From: an uncultured Duncaniella sp.
GTDB taxonomy: Bacteria > Bacteroidota > Bacteroidia > Bacteroidales > Muribaculaceae
Length of the DNA stretch: 63,450 bases
Direction of reading: 5' to 3'
Assembly: GCF_910578445.1 (NCBI RefSeq)
Contig: NZ_CAJTQC010000016.1
Span: forward strand, 1-63,450
In this document: in pieces, positions 1 through 8,286 of the stretch
How the letters are laid out: every line of letters starts with the position of its first letter
Position numbering within the stretch: the stretch's first letter is position 1
The notes under the pieces: generated by a model
What the model was told of the DNA's origin: nothing
Databases searched by the model: none
What the model saw: the letters and a program-made list of their open reading frames with translations, nothing else
Translations under genes and position numbers: made by a program

Positions 1-10
1 TTGTCGCTGA

Positions 11-65
11 CAAGCAACTGACGTTGTTCTGATTACTTATGTCGAACTCACGTTAAATAGTACCA
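11..65. repeat. Left copy of a ~28-bp inverted repeat shared with the window's right end
   Basis: The stretch around 32-60 contains TCGAACTCACGTTAAATA. Its reverse complement recurs near 63399-63430 with about two mismatches over ~28 bases. This copy lies just downstream of the stop of the helicase gene. It could be a dispersed genomic repeat; only two copies were noticed here. Confidence 0.6.
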
Positions 66-70
66 CTGAT

Positions 71-1498
71 TCATTCGCACATCGCTTCGTCGGGGTTCAT
101 GTAGAAGAGGCGCGATGTGGCGCGCGATGTGGCGGTGTAGAGCCAGCGGTAGAAGTCAAGTCCCTGTGCCTCGGCAGGAATACCGCCCATGTCGACAAAC
201 ACATTGGGCCACTGTGCGCCCTGTGCTTTATGGCATGTCACAGCATAGGCATATTTGACCTGAAGCGCGTTGAAATACTCGTCGGTACGCAGACGGCGCA
301 GACGTGTCTCATAAGGTACATCGGGTGCGTTGACCTCCGGGTCGTCCATACGCGCCTGTGCAAGAGCTTCCATGCGTTCGCGCGAGAGCGAAGTGCTTTC
401 GTCGGTAAGTGTGTCGAGGAATATACGGCACTCGACATCGACATCGCGGTCAGGCAGATTGACGGTCACATTAGCGAAACGGAATCCATATTTCTCCTCC
501 GTGGAATGAACAGCCGTGACTACTGCCACATCTCCGTTGGCTATGAAGTCGAGCCCCTTGATTTTTGCAGCCCAAGTGTAGTTGTTTTTCGCGATAAGGA
601 GACGTTCGCCCTTGACAAGTTCCTCCTCATAGTCAAGAATCCGGCTTCGTATGCCGAGATTGAATGCTGTCGCGCGGCGGTTCGAACGGGTTATGACAGC
701 GGTAGCCGCAGCTCCCCCATCGCGGTAACAGTCGCCGATGGCATCGAGAACCTCCTCTCCCTCCACCACGAAAACATCGTCATAGCGTCCGAGTATGAGT
801 TTCGGGGCGGGAAGCGGGTCGACAAGCATTGCGCGACGCAGCCATGTGGCATTACGGAGAATCCCCGAGTAGCGCGCCTGCCTTACGGTATCGGTCAAGA
901 CTGCCCGCGAAACGTGAAGTCCGAGTTCCTTGTAGCGCTTAGGCGACATGGCCGGACTTTCGGTGCTGCCGACCGGTGGCAGCTGCGCGATGTCGCCAAG
1001 CAGTATCAACCGGCAGTTATCACCGGTAAACACATACTGCAACAGGTCTTCCAGAAGCCCGTTGATCGGTCCGCCGGCTCCGGAATCGGATTCATGGTCG
1101 CCTATCATTGAAGCCTCATCGACTATAAACACGGCGTTGGAGAGACGATTGTCCTGCATCATGGTAAAACCGCCGGAAATGTTTCCTGTCGGTCCGCGGT
1201 AAATCTTACGGTGTATGGTGAAAGCCGGGTGTTCGGAATGTGCGCTGAACACTTTGGCTGCGCGCCCGGTAGGAGCAAGAAGCACCACCGGCCGGCCGAC
1301 CTCTTCAAGAGCCTTGACCAGTGCGCCGGTGAGCGATGTTTTTCCTGTGCCGGCATAGCCGTTGATAATGAATACCGACTCAGGAGGCGTGGCCGACGAA
1401 CAGAAACGTGCAAGCGCGTCAATAAGCATGGACTGCTGCTTATTGGCGGTATAGGGCAACTTGACTTTTACCAGATTTGCAAATTCGCCGACTGTCAT
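71..1498 (-). CDS. RecD-like ATP-dependent DNA helicase (SF1B)
   Basis: 475-residue superfamily 1 helicase of the short RecD2/Dda-like kind. The P-loop GYAGTGKTS lies near residues 47-55, the Walker B stretch FIVDEASM near 123-131, LLGDIAQLPPVGS (motif III) near 165-178, and the C-terminal UvrD_C_2 motif AVTCHKAQGAQWPNV near 418-432. These are the ATP-binding and DNA-translocation motifs; the family unwinds DNA 5' to 3'. There is no RecB/RecC neighbour and no long N-terminal region, so a RecBCD role is unlikely; a repair or recombination helicase acting alone is the better inference. It diverges from the macro-domain gene over a 116-bp gap holding -7-like boxes on both strands. Confidence 0.9.
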   Translation of the reverse strand: MTVGEFANLVKVKLPYTANKQQSMLIDALARFCSSATPPESVFIINGYAGTGKTSLTGALVKALEEVGRPVVLLAPTGRAAKVFSAHSEHPAFTIHRKIYRGPTGNISGGFTMMQDNRLSNAVFIVDEASMIGDHESDSGAGGPINGLLEDLLQYVFTGDNCRLILLGDIAQLPPVGSTESPAMSPKRYKELGLHVSRAVLTDTVRQARYSGILRNATWLRRAMLVDPLPAPKLILGRYDDVFVVEGEEVLDAIGDCYRDGGAAATAVITRSNRRATAFNLGIRSRILDYEEELVKGERLLIAKNNYTWAAKIKGLDFIANGDVAVVTAVHSTEEKYGFRFANVTVNLPDRDVDVECRIFLDTLTDESTSLSRERMEALAQARMDDPEVNAPDVPYETRLRRLRTDEYFNALQVKYAYAVTCHKAQGAQWPNVFVDMGGIPAEAQGLDFYRWLYTATSRATSRLFYMNPDEAMCE

Positions 1499-1522
1499 GA
1501 TTTTATAAACGTTTAGGCTTCA

Positions 1523-1530
1523 CAAAAGTA
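1523..1530 (-). promoter_or_regulatory. Putative -7 box for the helicase gene
   Basis: Reads TACTTTTG on the minus strand, matching the Bacteroidetes TAnnTTTG -7 consensus, 25 bases before the start codon. No clear TTTG -33 element accompanies it. Confidence 0.45.
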
Positions 1531-1553
1531 TATAAAATCAGCAGATTTTTACC

Positions 1554-1561
1554 TACTTTTG
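1554..1561 (+). promoter_or_regulatory. Putative -7 box for the macro-domain gene
   Basis: TACTTTTG on the plus strand, matching TAnnTTTG, about 54 bases before the ATG at 1615. With the box at 1523-1530 it makes a compact divergent promoter. Confidence 0.5.
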
Positions 1562-1614
1562 CACAGATATAATACTATAACCCCACATTTTCATCCCCCA
1601 AAACCCCGCCCGAC

Positions 1615-2139
1615 ATGAATCCTACCGACCGTCTTCATATCGTAAAAGGCTCGATAACCCGCATGGCGACCGAGGCCGTAGTCAATGCCGCCAACAACCA
1701 GCTCCGCGCAGGAAGCGGAGTATGCGGAGCTATTCACAGCGCAGCCGGTCCGCAACTCGCAATCGAATGCAACGCAATCGGCTGGTGCGACACAGGCAAA
1801 AGCGTCATCACAGACGCCTACAATCTTCCGTGTAAAAAGGTCATCCATACGGTCGGCCCAGACCTCCGCCCGTGGGCGGCCGCCAAGCTGACCGACAGTC
1901 CCGAACGGCTTTTAGCGTCGTGCTACGACACCGCAATCGACCTCGCCAAAGCCAACAGCCTCAAATCGATAGCATTTCCCTGCATAAGCACCGGTGTCTA
2001 TATGTATCCCAAGGCCGAGGCCGCCCGCATAGCCTACGACACCATCATGAAACGCCTCACGTCCGACTACGACGGCGAAGTGACCGTCTGCTGCTTCACT
2101 GACGAGGACATAGAAAGCTACCGTCAGCTGACAGACTGA
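1615..2139 (+). CDS. Macro-domain protein, O-acetyl-ADP-ribose deacetylase type
   Basis: 174-residue single macro domain of the YmdB/MacroD kind. The ADP-ribose-binding signatures are visible: AVVNAANNQLRAGSGVCGAI near residues 21-40 (Asn pair and Gly-rich loop) and FPCISTGVYMYP near 120-131 (diphosphate loop). The family hydrolyses O-acetyl-ADP-ribose or removes ADP-ribose from proteins or nucleic acids. The length equals a bare domain with no fusion. No sirtuin or ADP-ribosyltransferase gene is adjacent, so this is a housekeeping guess, not a toxin-immunity context. Codon use matches the neighbours. Confidence 0.9.
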   Translation: MNPTDRLHIVKGSITRMATEAVVNAANNQLRAGSGVCGAIHSAAGPQLAIECNAIGWCDTGKSVITDAYNLPCKKVIHTVGPDLRPWAAAKLTDSPERLLASCYDTAIDLAKANSLKSIAFPCISTGVYMYPKAEAARIAYDTIMKRLTSDYDGEVTVCCFTDEDIESYRQLTD

Positions 2140-2160
2140 CAGCCAAACCCGCGACAGCAT

Positions 2161-2214
2161 TCATTTCTTACACAAGGCTATGATTTTGTCGAGGTTAAGT
2201 TCTATCAGCTTCAT
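2161..2214 (-). pseudogene. 17-codon N-terminal remnant of a nucleotidyltransferase (MNT-like) gene
   Basis: On the minus strand an ATG at 2214 opens a 17-codon frame, MKLIELNLDKIIALCKK, ending at TGA. This closely resembles the first residues of small MntA/MNT-like nucleotidyltransferases, which continue into a GS-x10-DxD fold with a 'LYLFGS' stretch; here the frame stops exactly where that would begin and runs into the end of the macro-domain gene. A good promoter sits just upstream (2222-2253). Most likely a truncated gene fossil; a real micropeptide is the alternative. Confidence 0.45.
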
Positions 2215-2221
2215 AGTTATG

Positions 2222-2253
2222 CAAAAATAACAAGTTTACAGGAGATTTTCAAG
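2222..2253 (-). promoter_or_regulatory. Promoter driving the truncated 17-codon frame
   Basis: Minus strand CTTG, exactly 20 bases, then TATTTTTG (2229 down to 2222), a near-consensus Bacteroidetes promoter only 8 bases from the ATG at 2214. The transcript would be almost leaderless. Confidence 0.5.
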
Positions 2254-2372
2254 TGAACATGAGCATTTTTCACATGCTACCGGACCGTTTTTTATCGTTG
2301 TAAGTCAAAAAAACGCACATGCACATAATCATTTTTAACAAAAACATCAAACAATGTTTAAAGAATATCTCT

Positions 2373-2380
2373 TATCTTTG
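2373..2380 (+). promoter_or_regulatory. Putative -7 box upstream of the OB-fold secreted protein
   Basis: TATCTTTG, matching TAnnTTTG, about 88 bases before the ATG at 2469. The rest of the 329-base interval 2140-2468 holds the remnant gene and an AATTAATTCATC-rich leader; no other gene is seen. Confidence 0.5.
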
Positions 2381-2468
2381 CATTTAACACGTCGAAAGCG
2401 TTTAATCCGATTCAATTAATTCATCCAATTCTATTAATTCATCTACTTAGAAACACAAACAGATTTTT

Positions 2469-3689
2469 ATGAAGAAATTTTTACTCTCATTAGTTCTGGT
2501 TCTGTGCCTCGGTCTTCCGGGTGCTGCCAAAGCCCTTTACACCTGCCAGTTCGGTGCAAATTACAATCAGGAATCAGTAAGCAACTACACAACAACATGG
2601 CAGGTCAAAGTCAATGACAACACGTGGTCGATTGCCAACTTCAATAACAACAAGAATGGCTGGGACTATGTAAGATGCGGACGCAAGGGCATCGCCTCTG
2701 TCGCAAGCATCACCACAGACTTCGCCATTGCAGAAGCAATCAATAATGTCGAAGTGACCATCGACAAAATCACAGCAAAAGCAATAAATTCAATCAAACT
2801 TGAGACCTCTGCAGCAGCAGATTTCTCGACAATCGACGCAACAGTCGACATGGCTGCCGAAAACTTCAAAAGCGGTGCAATGGTCTTCGCTCTTGAATCA
2901 CCCAAGGCAAACCTCTACTACCGTCTGACTTTCGACTGTGGCGACACAGGAACAGCAAACGGACTTATCCAGATCAGCGCAGTGACTTATAACAACGCTG
3001 AAGAGACTCCAATTGAGACAGTTGCCGACATCGCCGCATTCATCGCAAAAGCAGATAAAAACCCGACAATTTTCAGCGGAAACGTCGAGGTCATCTATCA
3101 GATTGGCTCATACCTCTTTGTAAAAGACAACTCCGGCCGTCTGCTTATCTACGGCAAGCTTGACCAGACATACAAACCGGGCGACGTAATCCCCGGCGGA
3201 TTTATGGGTACTTACGGCACTTTCGGAGGCGAACCCCAGCTCATCAATCCCACTGATTTAAAAGCTGCAATCGCCCACAACGAAAGCGCACCCCGCACCA
3301 TCACCCTCAGCGAAATCACCGCAGCCAACAAGCTTGAGGCTGTCGCAATCAATGGCGTGACCATCTCACAGATCAACAACCGCGACATCACTTTCCAGCA
3401 GGGTGAGACAACATTTGCAGGCTACAACCAGTTCTCGATTACTCTTCCCGAGGGATACGAGAACGTAACATTCAACGTTACAGCCATTATCGGATGCTAC
3501 AACGGCAATCTTCAGGTACAGCCCATCTCAATCGAGAAAGCTGACAGCAGCGCCATCACTGAAATCGGAGCAGACGACAACGCTCCTGTCGAATATTTCA
3601 ACCTTCAGGGAATCCGTGTCGAAAACCCCGAAAACGGTCTCTTCATCCGTCGTCAGGGCAACAAGGTCAGCAAGGTAATCATCCGCTAA
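2469..3689 (+). CDS. Secreted protein with OB-fold-like domain
   Basis: 406 residues with a clear Sec signal peptide (MKKFLLSLVLVLCLGLPGAA, cleavage near residue 20-22). Residues ~195-310 look like the OB-fold domain of many secreted Bacteroidales proteins (pattern YLFVKDNSGRLLIYG ... YKPGDVIPGG). The C-terminus ends in YFNLQGIRVENPENG...KVIIR, a short conserved tail reminiscent of the LQGRxV-type C-terminal segments of Bacteroidales secreted proteins, some of which act as sorting signals; that role is not proven here. No catalytic motif is visible. It stands alone, with a hairpin terminator following. Function unknown. Confidence 0.75.
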   Translation: MKKFLLSLVLVLCLGLPGAAKALYTCQFGANYNQESVSNYTTTWQVKVNDNTWSIANFNNNKNGWDYVRCGRKGIASVASITTDFAIAEAINNVEVTIDKITAKAINSIKLETSAAADFSTIDATVDMAAENFKSGAMVFALESPKANLYYRLTFDCGDTGTANGLIQISAVTYNNAEETPIETVADIAAFIAKADKNPTIFSGNVEVIYQIGSYLFVKDNSGRLLIYGKLDQTYKPGDVIPGGFMGTYGTFGGEPQLINPTDLKAAIAHNESAPRTITLSEITAANKLEAVAINGVTISQINNRDITFQQGETTFAGYNQFSITLPEGYENVTFNVTAIIGCYNGNLQVQPISIEKADSSAITEIGADDNAPVEYFNLQGIRVENPENGLFIRRQGNKVSKVIIR

Positions 3690-3730
3690 CAGATACATCC
3701 GACTGAATCTATCCCAAACAACAATACCAA

Positions 3731-3761
3731 CAGGCCGTGTCAATTTTTTTGACACGGCCTG
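3731..3761 (+). terminator. Hairpin terminator after the OB-fold secreted protein
   Basis: CAGGCCGTGTCA and TGACACGGCCTG form a 12-bp perfect stem closed by a run of T. Confidence 0.8.
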
Positions 3762-3852
3762 CTTATTAATAAGAATAAAATGAGATTTTTAATTGATACT
3801 TTTTTATAAGCTGGCAGCCGTTGTAAAAAGCCGATAAGCATCAAAGAAAAAA

Positions 3853-3889
3853 CGTCCAATTTCAACCTAAGCGGGTGTGAAATTGGGCG
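3853..3889 (-). terminator. Hairpin terminator downstream of tRNA-Ala
   Basis: The arms at 3853-3864 and 3878-3889 pair over about 12 bp (one G-U pair). On the minus strand they are followed by TTTTTT, so this ends the tRNA transcript. Confidence 0.7.
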
Positions 3890-3925
3890 TTATGCCTGTG
3901 GTCTGCTGATTGTCAGCGTAAGTTG

Positions 3926-3999
3926 TGGAGTATAGCGGACTCGAACCGCTCACCTCGACACTGCCAGTGTCGCGCTCTAGCCAGATGAGCTAATACCCC
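3926..3999 (-). tRNA. tRNA-Ala (anticodon GGC)
   Basis: Read on the minus strand the sequence starts GGGGTATTAGCTC and ends GTTCGAGTCCGCTATACTCCA. The 7-bp acceptor stem GGGGTAT/ATACTCC (one G-U), D-arm AGCTC...GAGC, anticodon stem CGACA/TGTCG with loop CTGGCAG (anticodon GGC), and T-arm with GGTTCGAGTCC are all present. CCA is not encoded beyond the discriminator A, as is common in this phylum. The anticodon reads GCC/GCU. Confidence 0.93.
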
Positions 4000-4176
4000 G
4001 TGCTTTGCTGTGCAAAGGTAAGTATGATTTTTGGTTTTTGCAAGGATTTGGCGATTTTTTTCGTAATTTTGTAGCCGGATTGTCCTATCACAGAAGCATA
4101 TCCTTTAATTAAGCCTCTCACAGCAATATGCCCGTAACCGGGACAGCCGCCAGATATATCCTTCATAAGCCTAAAA

Positions 4177-5250
4177 ATGGAACAGCACGAAATACGCCGC
4201 CCGCTGCTGGGCATGACACTCGCCGAACTCGAAACCGTGGCCACTGAAGCAGGGCTGCGCAAATTTGCAGCCAAACAGATCGCACGCCGTCTCTATGTCA
4301 ACCGCGCACGCAGCATCGACGAGATGACCGAACTCCCGAAGGCCTCGCGCGAATGGCTCAACGAGCACTACTGCGTAGGCATTCAAGCTCCTGTCAAGGC
4401 TTCGCGGTCGACCGACGGCACGGTGAAGTATCTCTTCGCCACACGCGGCGATGACTTCGACTTTCTGACAAGCGGCAAGGGCGGACGTGACGTCGAGGCT
4501 GTCTACATCCCCGACCGCGACCGCGCGACTCTGTGCGTATCATCTCAGGCCGGATGCAAGATGGGATGCAAGTTCTGCATGACAGGGCGGCAGGGATTCC
4601 ACGGCGACCTGACGGCGGCAGGCATCATAAACCAGATATTCGCCATACCCGAAAGTACGACACTTACCAACCTCGTGTTCATGGGAATGGGCGAGCCGAT
4701 GGACAATATCGACGAGGTGCTGAAGGCTCTCGAAGTGCTCACCGCACCTTGGGGACTGGCATGGAGCCCGAAACGCATCACAGTGTCGAGCATAGGCAAA
4801 CTCGATTCGCTCCGCCGCCTGCTTGACGAGACAAAGGTACATGTTGCCATAAGTGTCCACTCGCCGTTTCCGGCGCAGCGCGAAAGCCTCATGCCTATTG
4901 AAAAAGCGTTTCCGGTCACACGCGTCATGGAATTTCTACGCGGATATGACTTCGCCCACCAGCGCCGTCTGTCGGCCGAATACATCATGTGGAGCGGAAT
5001 CAACGACGACATGCGCCATGCCGACGCGCTTGCCCGGCTGCTGCGCGGACTTGACTGCCGTGTAAATCTCATCAGATTCCACGCAATCCCGGGCTTCGAA
5101 CATGAGACCGCATCAACGGCCGTCATGGAGAGATTCCGCGACAGACTTAATGAACTTGGTGTGACAGCAACCATCCGCACATCGCGCGGCGAAGACATCG
5201 AAGCCGCCTGCGGAATGCTGAGTGGCGAAACCGCCGGAGAGACCCACTGA
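4177..5250 (+). CDS. rlmN: 23S rRNA (adenine-2503-C2)-methyltransferase, radical SAM
   Basis: 357 residues, normal for RlmN, which methylates A2503 of 23S rRNA and A37 of some tRNAs using two SAM molecules. The CxxxCxxC cluster motif (GCKMGCKFCMTG) lies near residues 125-136 and the SAM-binding GMGEPMDN near 169-176. The second methyl-carrying Cys is near the C-terminus (EAACGMLSGE), and the first in the same region as in characterised enzymes, consistent with the ping-pong mechanism. The start at 4177 gives MEQHEIRRPLLGMTLAELE, typical of the family. It stands alone, with no operon partner. Confidence 0.95.
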   Translation: MEQHEIRRPLLGMTLAELETVATEAGLRKFAAKQIARRLYVNRARSIDEMTELPKASREWLNEHYCVGIQAPVKASRSTDGTVKYLFATRGDDFDFLTSGKGGRDVEAVYIPDRDRATLCVSSQAGCKMGCKFCMTGRQGFHGDLTAAGIINQIFAIPESTTLTNLVFMGMGEPMDNIDEVLKALEVLTAPWGLAWSPKRITVSSIGKLDSLRRLLDETKVHVAISVHSPFPAQRESLMPIEKAFPVTRVMEFLRGYDFAHQRRLSAEYIMWSGINDDMRHADALARLLRGLDCRVNLIRFHAIPGFEHETASTAVMERFRDRLNELGVTATIRTSRGEDIEAACGMLSGETAGETH

Positions 5251-5335
5251 CAATAACGCCCCATGCAGCAAAGCCATCTGTCAAATACCTTTCAAAAAAT
5301 TTACTTTGTGGTGGAGGTGGAGAGGCTGATGCCGA

Positions 5336-5363
5336 CGGCTACATGAGTGCGCGTGTGTAGCCG
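5336..5363. repeat. Small inverted repeat between rlmN and the HTH gene
   Basis: CGGCTAC (5336-5342) and GTAGCCG (5357-5363) can form a hairpin in the convergent interval. No T-run follows on either strand, so it is at best a weak terminator. Confidence 0.35.
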
Positions 5364-5399
5364 AGAACGGCAAATGGTAATACCGAATTAAACAACGCA

Positions 5400-5612
5400 T
5401 CAATTTGAGAGCCGCTCGACGTATGGCTCGAAGAAGTTGCGCCCCATTATGCGCGAGATGCGCAAGAGAAGCTCGGCATCAATGCTGTGGCGGTTAAAGA
5501 TCTTATATATATTGGTGCGGTTACACCCAAGCTCTTGGGAGAGCCATACGACAGACTTCTGCTGCGCCTTAAGCTCATCCTTGATCAGTTTTCCTATAAA
5601 GATAGTAGTCAT
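5400..5612 (-). CDS. Small helix-turn-helix DNA-binding protein
   Basis: 70 residues when started at the ATG at 5612 (MTTIFIGKLIKDELKAQQKS); an upstream in-frame ATG would add 20 unlikely residues. The fold is a minimal XRE-like HTH: VVWLSQELGCNRTNIYKIF near residues 22-40, followed by a helix (DAELLLRISRIMGRNFFEPY). Proteins like this are common as single genes in Bacteroidetes; targets are unknown. There is no toxin or phage neighbour. It lies downstream of the ncRNA candidate at 5793-6050 on the same strand. Confidence 0.75.
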   Translation of the reverse strand: MTTIFIGKLIKDELKAQQKSVVWLSQELGCNRTNIYKIFNRHSIDAELLLRISRIMGRNFFEPYVERLSN

Positions 5613-5792
5613 AATGTATTTTTGTGTGTATATGTCAGGAATGCAGGATGAATAATATCGATGAAAGGACAATGCGTGGAAAAAAATAAGATAACTGTTT
5701 GCTGCTGATGTGGCAGCTACACTTTATAAAAATTATAAAAAGGAAGAAGGCCATGGCTAACCTTCGTGGGGCAAAGAGGCTGCGGATAGATA

Positions 5793-6050
5793 AAAAATAG
5801 GGCTGAACCCCTCTGATTCATACTATCATTCCCAGTCTGTGGCACCGCCAAGCGCCTTTATCCACGGAACAAGTATGAGATGAGTTCAGCCCATATTTCG
5901 AGCATATAAACTAATCTTTTTCTTATTCCCCGCGGACGGAAGATATTGGCGGTTTCCAGACAGAGGGAATTTCTTTAACATTTTAAGCATGCTCCCTACA
6001 CCATGTCTTCAGGCCTCTACACGAGACGACGCGACCGGCAAGAAAGTTTG
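5793..6050 (-). ncRNA. Structured non-coding RNA candidate (6S / Bacteroidales-1-like)
   Basis: A ~258-nt minus-strand transcript is bounded by a consensus promoter (6056-6087) and ends in a long hairpin with arms GGGCTGAAC (minus 5892-5884) and GTTCAGCCC (5808-5800), followed by TATTTTTT. Inside this hairpin CATACT/AGTATG and an inner GTGG/CCAC or GGCGC/GTGCC helix are nested, giving a rod. A second hairpin (AGGGA...TCCCT with GACA...TGTC) lies in the 5' half. There is no reading frame of note. Promoter plus terminator with no ORF recalls Bacteroidales-1/6S RNA, but the identity is inference; I could not match a 6S consensus residue by residue. Confidence 0.5.
5800..5892 (-). terminator. Long 3' hairpin and T-run of the ncRNA candidate
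   Basis: 9-bp perfect outer stem (5800-5808 with 5884-5892), internal loop, 6-bp CATACT/AGTATG stem, then inner helices; TATTTTTT follows on the minus strand. It doubles as a structured domain and intrinsic terminator. Confidence 0.6.
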
Positions 6051-6055
6051 CAATG

Positions 6056-6087
6056 CAAAGTTAATGATGTTTTTGGTTTGCGTCAAA
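6056..6087 (-). promoter_or_regulatory. Consensus Bacteroidetes promoter of the ncRNA candidate
   Basis: On the minus strand TTTG (6087-6084), exactly 20 bases, then TAACTTTG (6063-6056). Predicted start is near 6050. It faces away from pckA. Confidence 0.7.
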
Positions 6088-6299
6088 GAAATACCCATCA
6101 AAAACAGAATTACAAACCTTAAAAAAGATTAAATCGGCTATATGAGATTTAAAGCCCCGAACACTTCCACATCCACCGTTGTTTGAAGTTTTGGAAGAGT
6201 AAGAGAGGCCTGAAGCCCCTCAATCTTCATGGTTTAATTAAAAATTATTAATAAAGAAAATTTTCTTTAATCCTGCATTTTAATACCGAAAAAAGTAAG

Positions 6300-6307
6300 T
6301 AACTTTG
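6300..6307 (+). promoter_or_regulatory. -7 box of pckA
   Basis: TAACTTTG, a full TAnnTTTG match, with a T-rich TTTT near 6278-6281 at the -33 position. The resulting leader is about 120 bases, AT-rich and without obvious structure. Confidence 0.6.
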
Positions 6308-6430
6308 CAGTCGGATAAGAAGATTCCTTTTGTCTAAAAAAATTACACAGACGACTAAGGTTTAAAAGATTTCAATATATAATAGGAAACAACAAATTAT
6401 CAATTTCATATCAAACTCCTTTACACAACA

Positions 6431-8038
6431 ATGAGTACAATTGATTTATCCCAGTATGGCATCACCGGCGCAAAGGTGATTCACAATCCCAGCTACGACC
6501 AGCTCTTCATCGACGAGACCAACCCCAACCTTCAGGGTTATGAGAAGGGTCAGGAAACAGAGCTCGGTGCTGTCAACGTGATGACCGGCATCTACACCGG
6601 CCGTTCGCCCAAAGACAAATTCTTCGTTAAGGACGACACCAGCGCAGACTCAATCTGGTGGACAACTGAAGAATACAAGAACGACAACAAGCCCATCACT
6701 CCCGCTACCTGGGACGCCCTCAAGGCTATCGCCGACAAGGAGCTCTCTGACAAGACTCTCTATGTTGTCGACGCTTTCTGCGGCACAAACCCCGATACCC
6801 GTCTTGCAGTACGCTTCGTGATGGAAGTGGCATGGCAGGCTCACTTCGTGACCAACATGTTCATCCGCCCCACCGAAGAAGAACTCAAGAACTTCAAGCC
6901 CGACTTCGTGGTTCTCAACGCTTCTAAGGCTAAGGTTGAAAACTGGAAGGAACTCGGCATCAACTCTGAGACCTGCGTTGCCTTCAACCTCACCGAACGC
7001 ATGCAGCTCATCATCAACACATGGTATGGCGGTGAAATGAAGAAGGGTATGTTCTCTATCATGAACTACTACAACCCCCTCCGTGGCATCGCTTCAATGC
7101 ACTGCTCGGCCAACACCGACAAGCAGGGCGAAAACACCGCTATCTTCTTCGGCCTCTCCGGAACAGGCAAGACCACCCTTTCAACCGACCCGAAGCGTCT
7201 CCTCATCGGTGACGACGAGCACGGCTGGGACGACAACGGCGTGTTCAACTACGAAGGTGGCTGCTACGCTAAGGTCATCAACCTCGACAAGGACAGCGAG
7301 CCCGACATCTACAACGCTATCACTCGCGACGCCCTCCTCGAAAACGTTACTGTAAACGCTGAAGGCAAGATCGACTTCACCGACAAGAGCGTGACCGAAA
7401 ACACCCGCGTAAGCTACCCCATCAACCACATCACCAACATCATCGTTCCTTCTCGCGGTCCCGCCGCAAAGAACGTCATCTTCCTCTCGGCTGATGCATT
7501 CGGTGTGCTTCCTCCCGTGTCTATCCTCACTCCCGAGCAGACCAAGTACTACTTCCTCTCAGGCTTCACCAGCAAGCTCGCAGGTACAGAGCGCGGCATC
7601 ACTGAGCCCACTCCCACCTTCTCTGCATGCTTCGGCGCTGCATTCCTTTCGCTCCACCCAACCAAGTACGCTGAAGAACTCGTTAAGCGTATGGAACAGA
7701 GCGGTGCAAAGGCTTATCTCGTGAACACCGGCTGGAACGGTTCAGGCAAGCGTATCTCTATCAAGGATACCCGTGGCATCATCGACGCCATCCTTGACGG
7801 CGCTATCCTCAGCGCTCCCACCAAGCAGCTCCCCATCTTCGACTTCACCATCCCCACCGAGCTCCCCGGCGTAGATCCCAAGATCCTCGATCCCCGCGAC
7901 ACTTACGCTGACGCTCAGGAATGGTACACCAAGGCCGACAAGCTCGCTGAAATGTTCATCAACAACTTCAAGAAGTTCGAAGGACATGAAGCAGGCAAGG
8001 CTCTCGTAGCTGCAGGTCCTCACCCCGAAAAGGCTTAA
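6431..8038 (+). CDS. pckA: Phosphoenolpyruvate carboxykinase (ATP)
   Basis: 535 residues, the usual length of ATP-type PEPCK, which interconverts oxaloacetate + ATP and PEP + CO2 + ADP. The kinase P-loop GLSGTGKTTLS (near residues 243-253), the oxaloacetate-binding TGRSPKDKFF (near 58-67), the metal-binding LIGDDEHGW (near 258-270) and the nucleotide-binding NTRVSYPINHI (near 322-336) are all present. In gut Bacteroidales it is thought to run mainly towards CO2 fixation, feeding oxaloacetate to malate dehydrogenase (mdh is 1.3 kb downstream) and then to succinate. The codon use is strongly biased to C-ending codons, suggesting high expression. Confidence 0.97.
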   Translation: MSTIDLSQYGITGAKVIHNPSYDQLFIDETNPNLQGYEKGQETELGAVNVMTGIYTGRSPKDKFFVKDDTSADSIWWTTEEYKNDNKPITPATWDALKAIADKELSDKTLYVVDAFCGTNPDTRLAVRFVMEVAWQAHFVTNMFIRPTEEELKNFKPDFVVLNASKAKVENWKELGINSETCVAFNLTERMQLIINTWYGGEMKKGMFSIMNYYNPLRGIASMHCSANTDKQGENTAIFFGLSGTGKTTLSTDPKRLLIGDDEHGWDDNGVFNYEGGCYAKVINLDKDSEPDIYNAITRDALLENVTVNAEGKIDFTDKSVTENTRVSYPINHITNIIVPSRGPAAKNVIFLSADAFGVLPPVSILTPEQTKYYFLSGFTSKLAGTERGITEPTPTFSACFGAAFLSLHPTKYAEELVKRMEQSGAKAYLVNTGWNGSGKRISIKDTRGIIDAILDGAILSAPTKQLPIFDFTIPTELPGVDPKILDPRDTYADAQEWYTKADKLAEMFINNFKKFEGHEAGKALVAAGPHPEKA

Positions 8039-8075
8039 GCCAACTGAACGCAGTTCAGCAATCATAAAACACTAA

Positions 8076-8118
8076 GCAGGGCGCATCCCCGACATCCGGG
8101 AGTGCGCCCTGCCCTCTT
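8076..8118 (+). terminator. pckA terminator
   Basis: GCAGGGCGCA (8076-8085) pairs perfectly with TGCGCCCTGC (8103-8112), followed by CCTCTTTAT. Confidence 0.8.
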
Positions 8119-8286
8119 TATACCCCCCCGGAAACACACTTAGAGGCCGTTTGGCATTTCTCAACAACAGACGTAACAAAACACCTGTTTTTCCGTCTAT
8201 TATATATATAAAATCTCCTCCGCCCACAAACCAATCACCACCTGACACCAACACCTCAAATACTAACACTCAGAAAATCTATCACA

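Noticed and set aside
230..1111. 293-residue plus-strand frame opposite the helicase
   Set aside because: It is antisense to a clear RecD-like helicase with intact motifs; composition reflects the helicase codons.
5786..5879. Apparent C-terminus of an efflux outer-membrane protein (VPWIKALGGATDWE) on the minus strand
   Set aside because: The frame is only about 18 codons and lies inside the nested hairpin of the ncRNA candidate; resemblance is likely chance.
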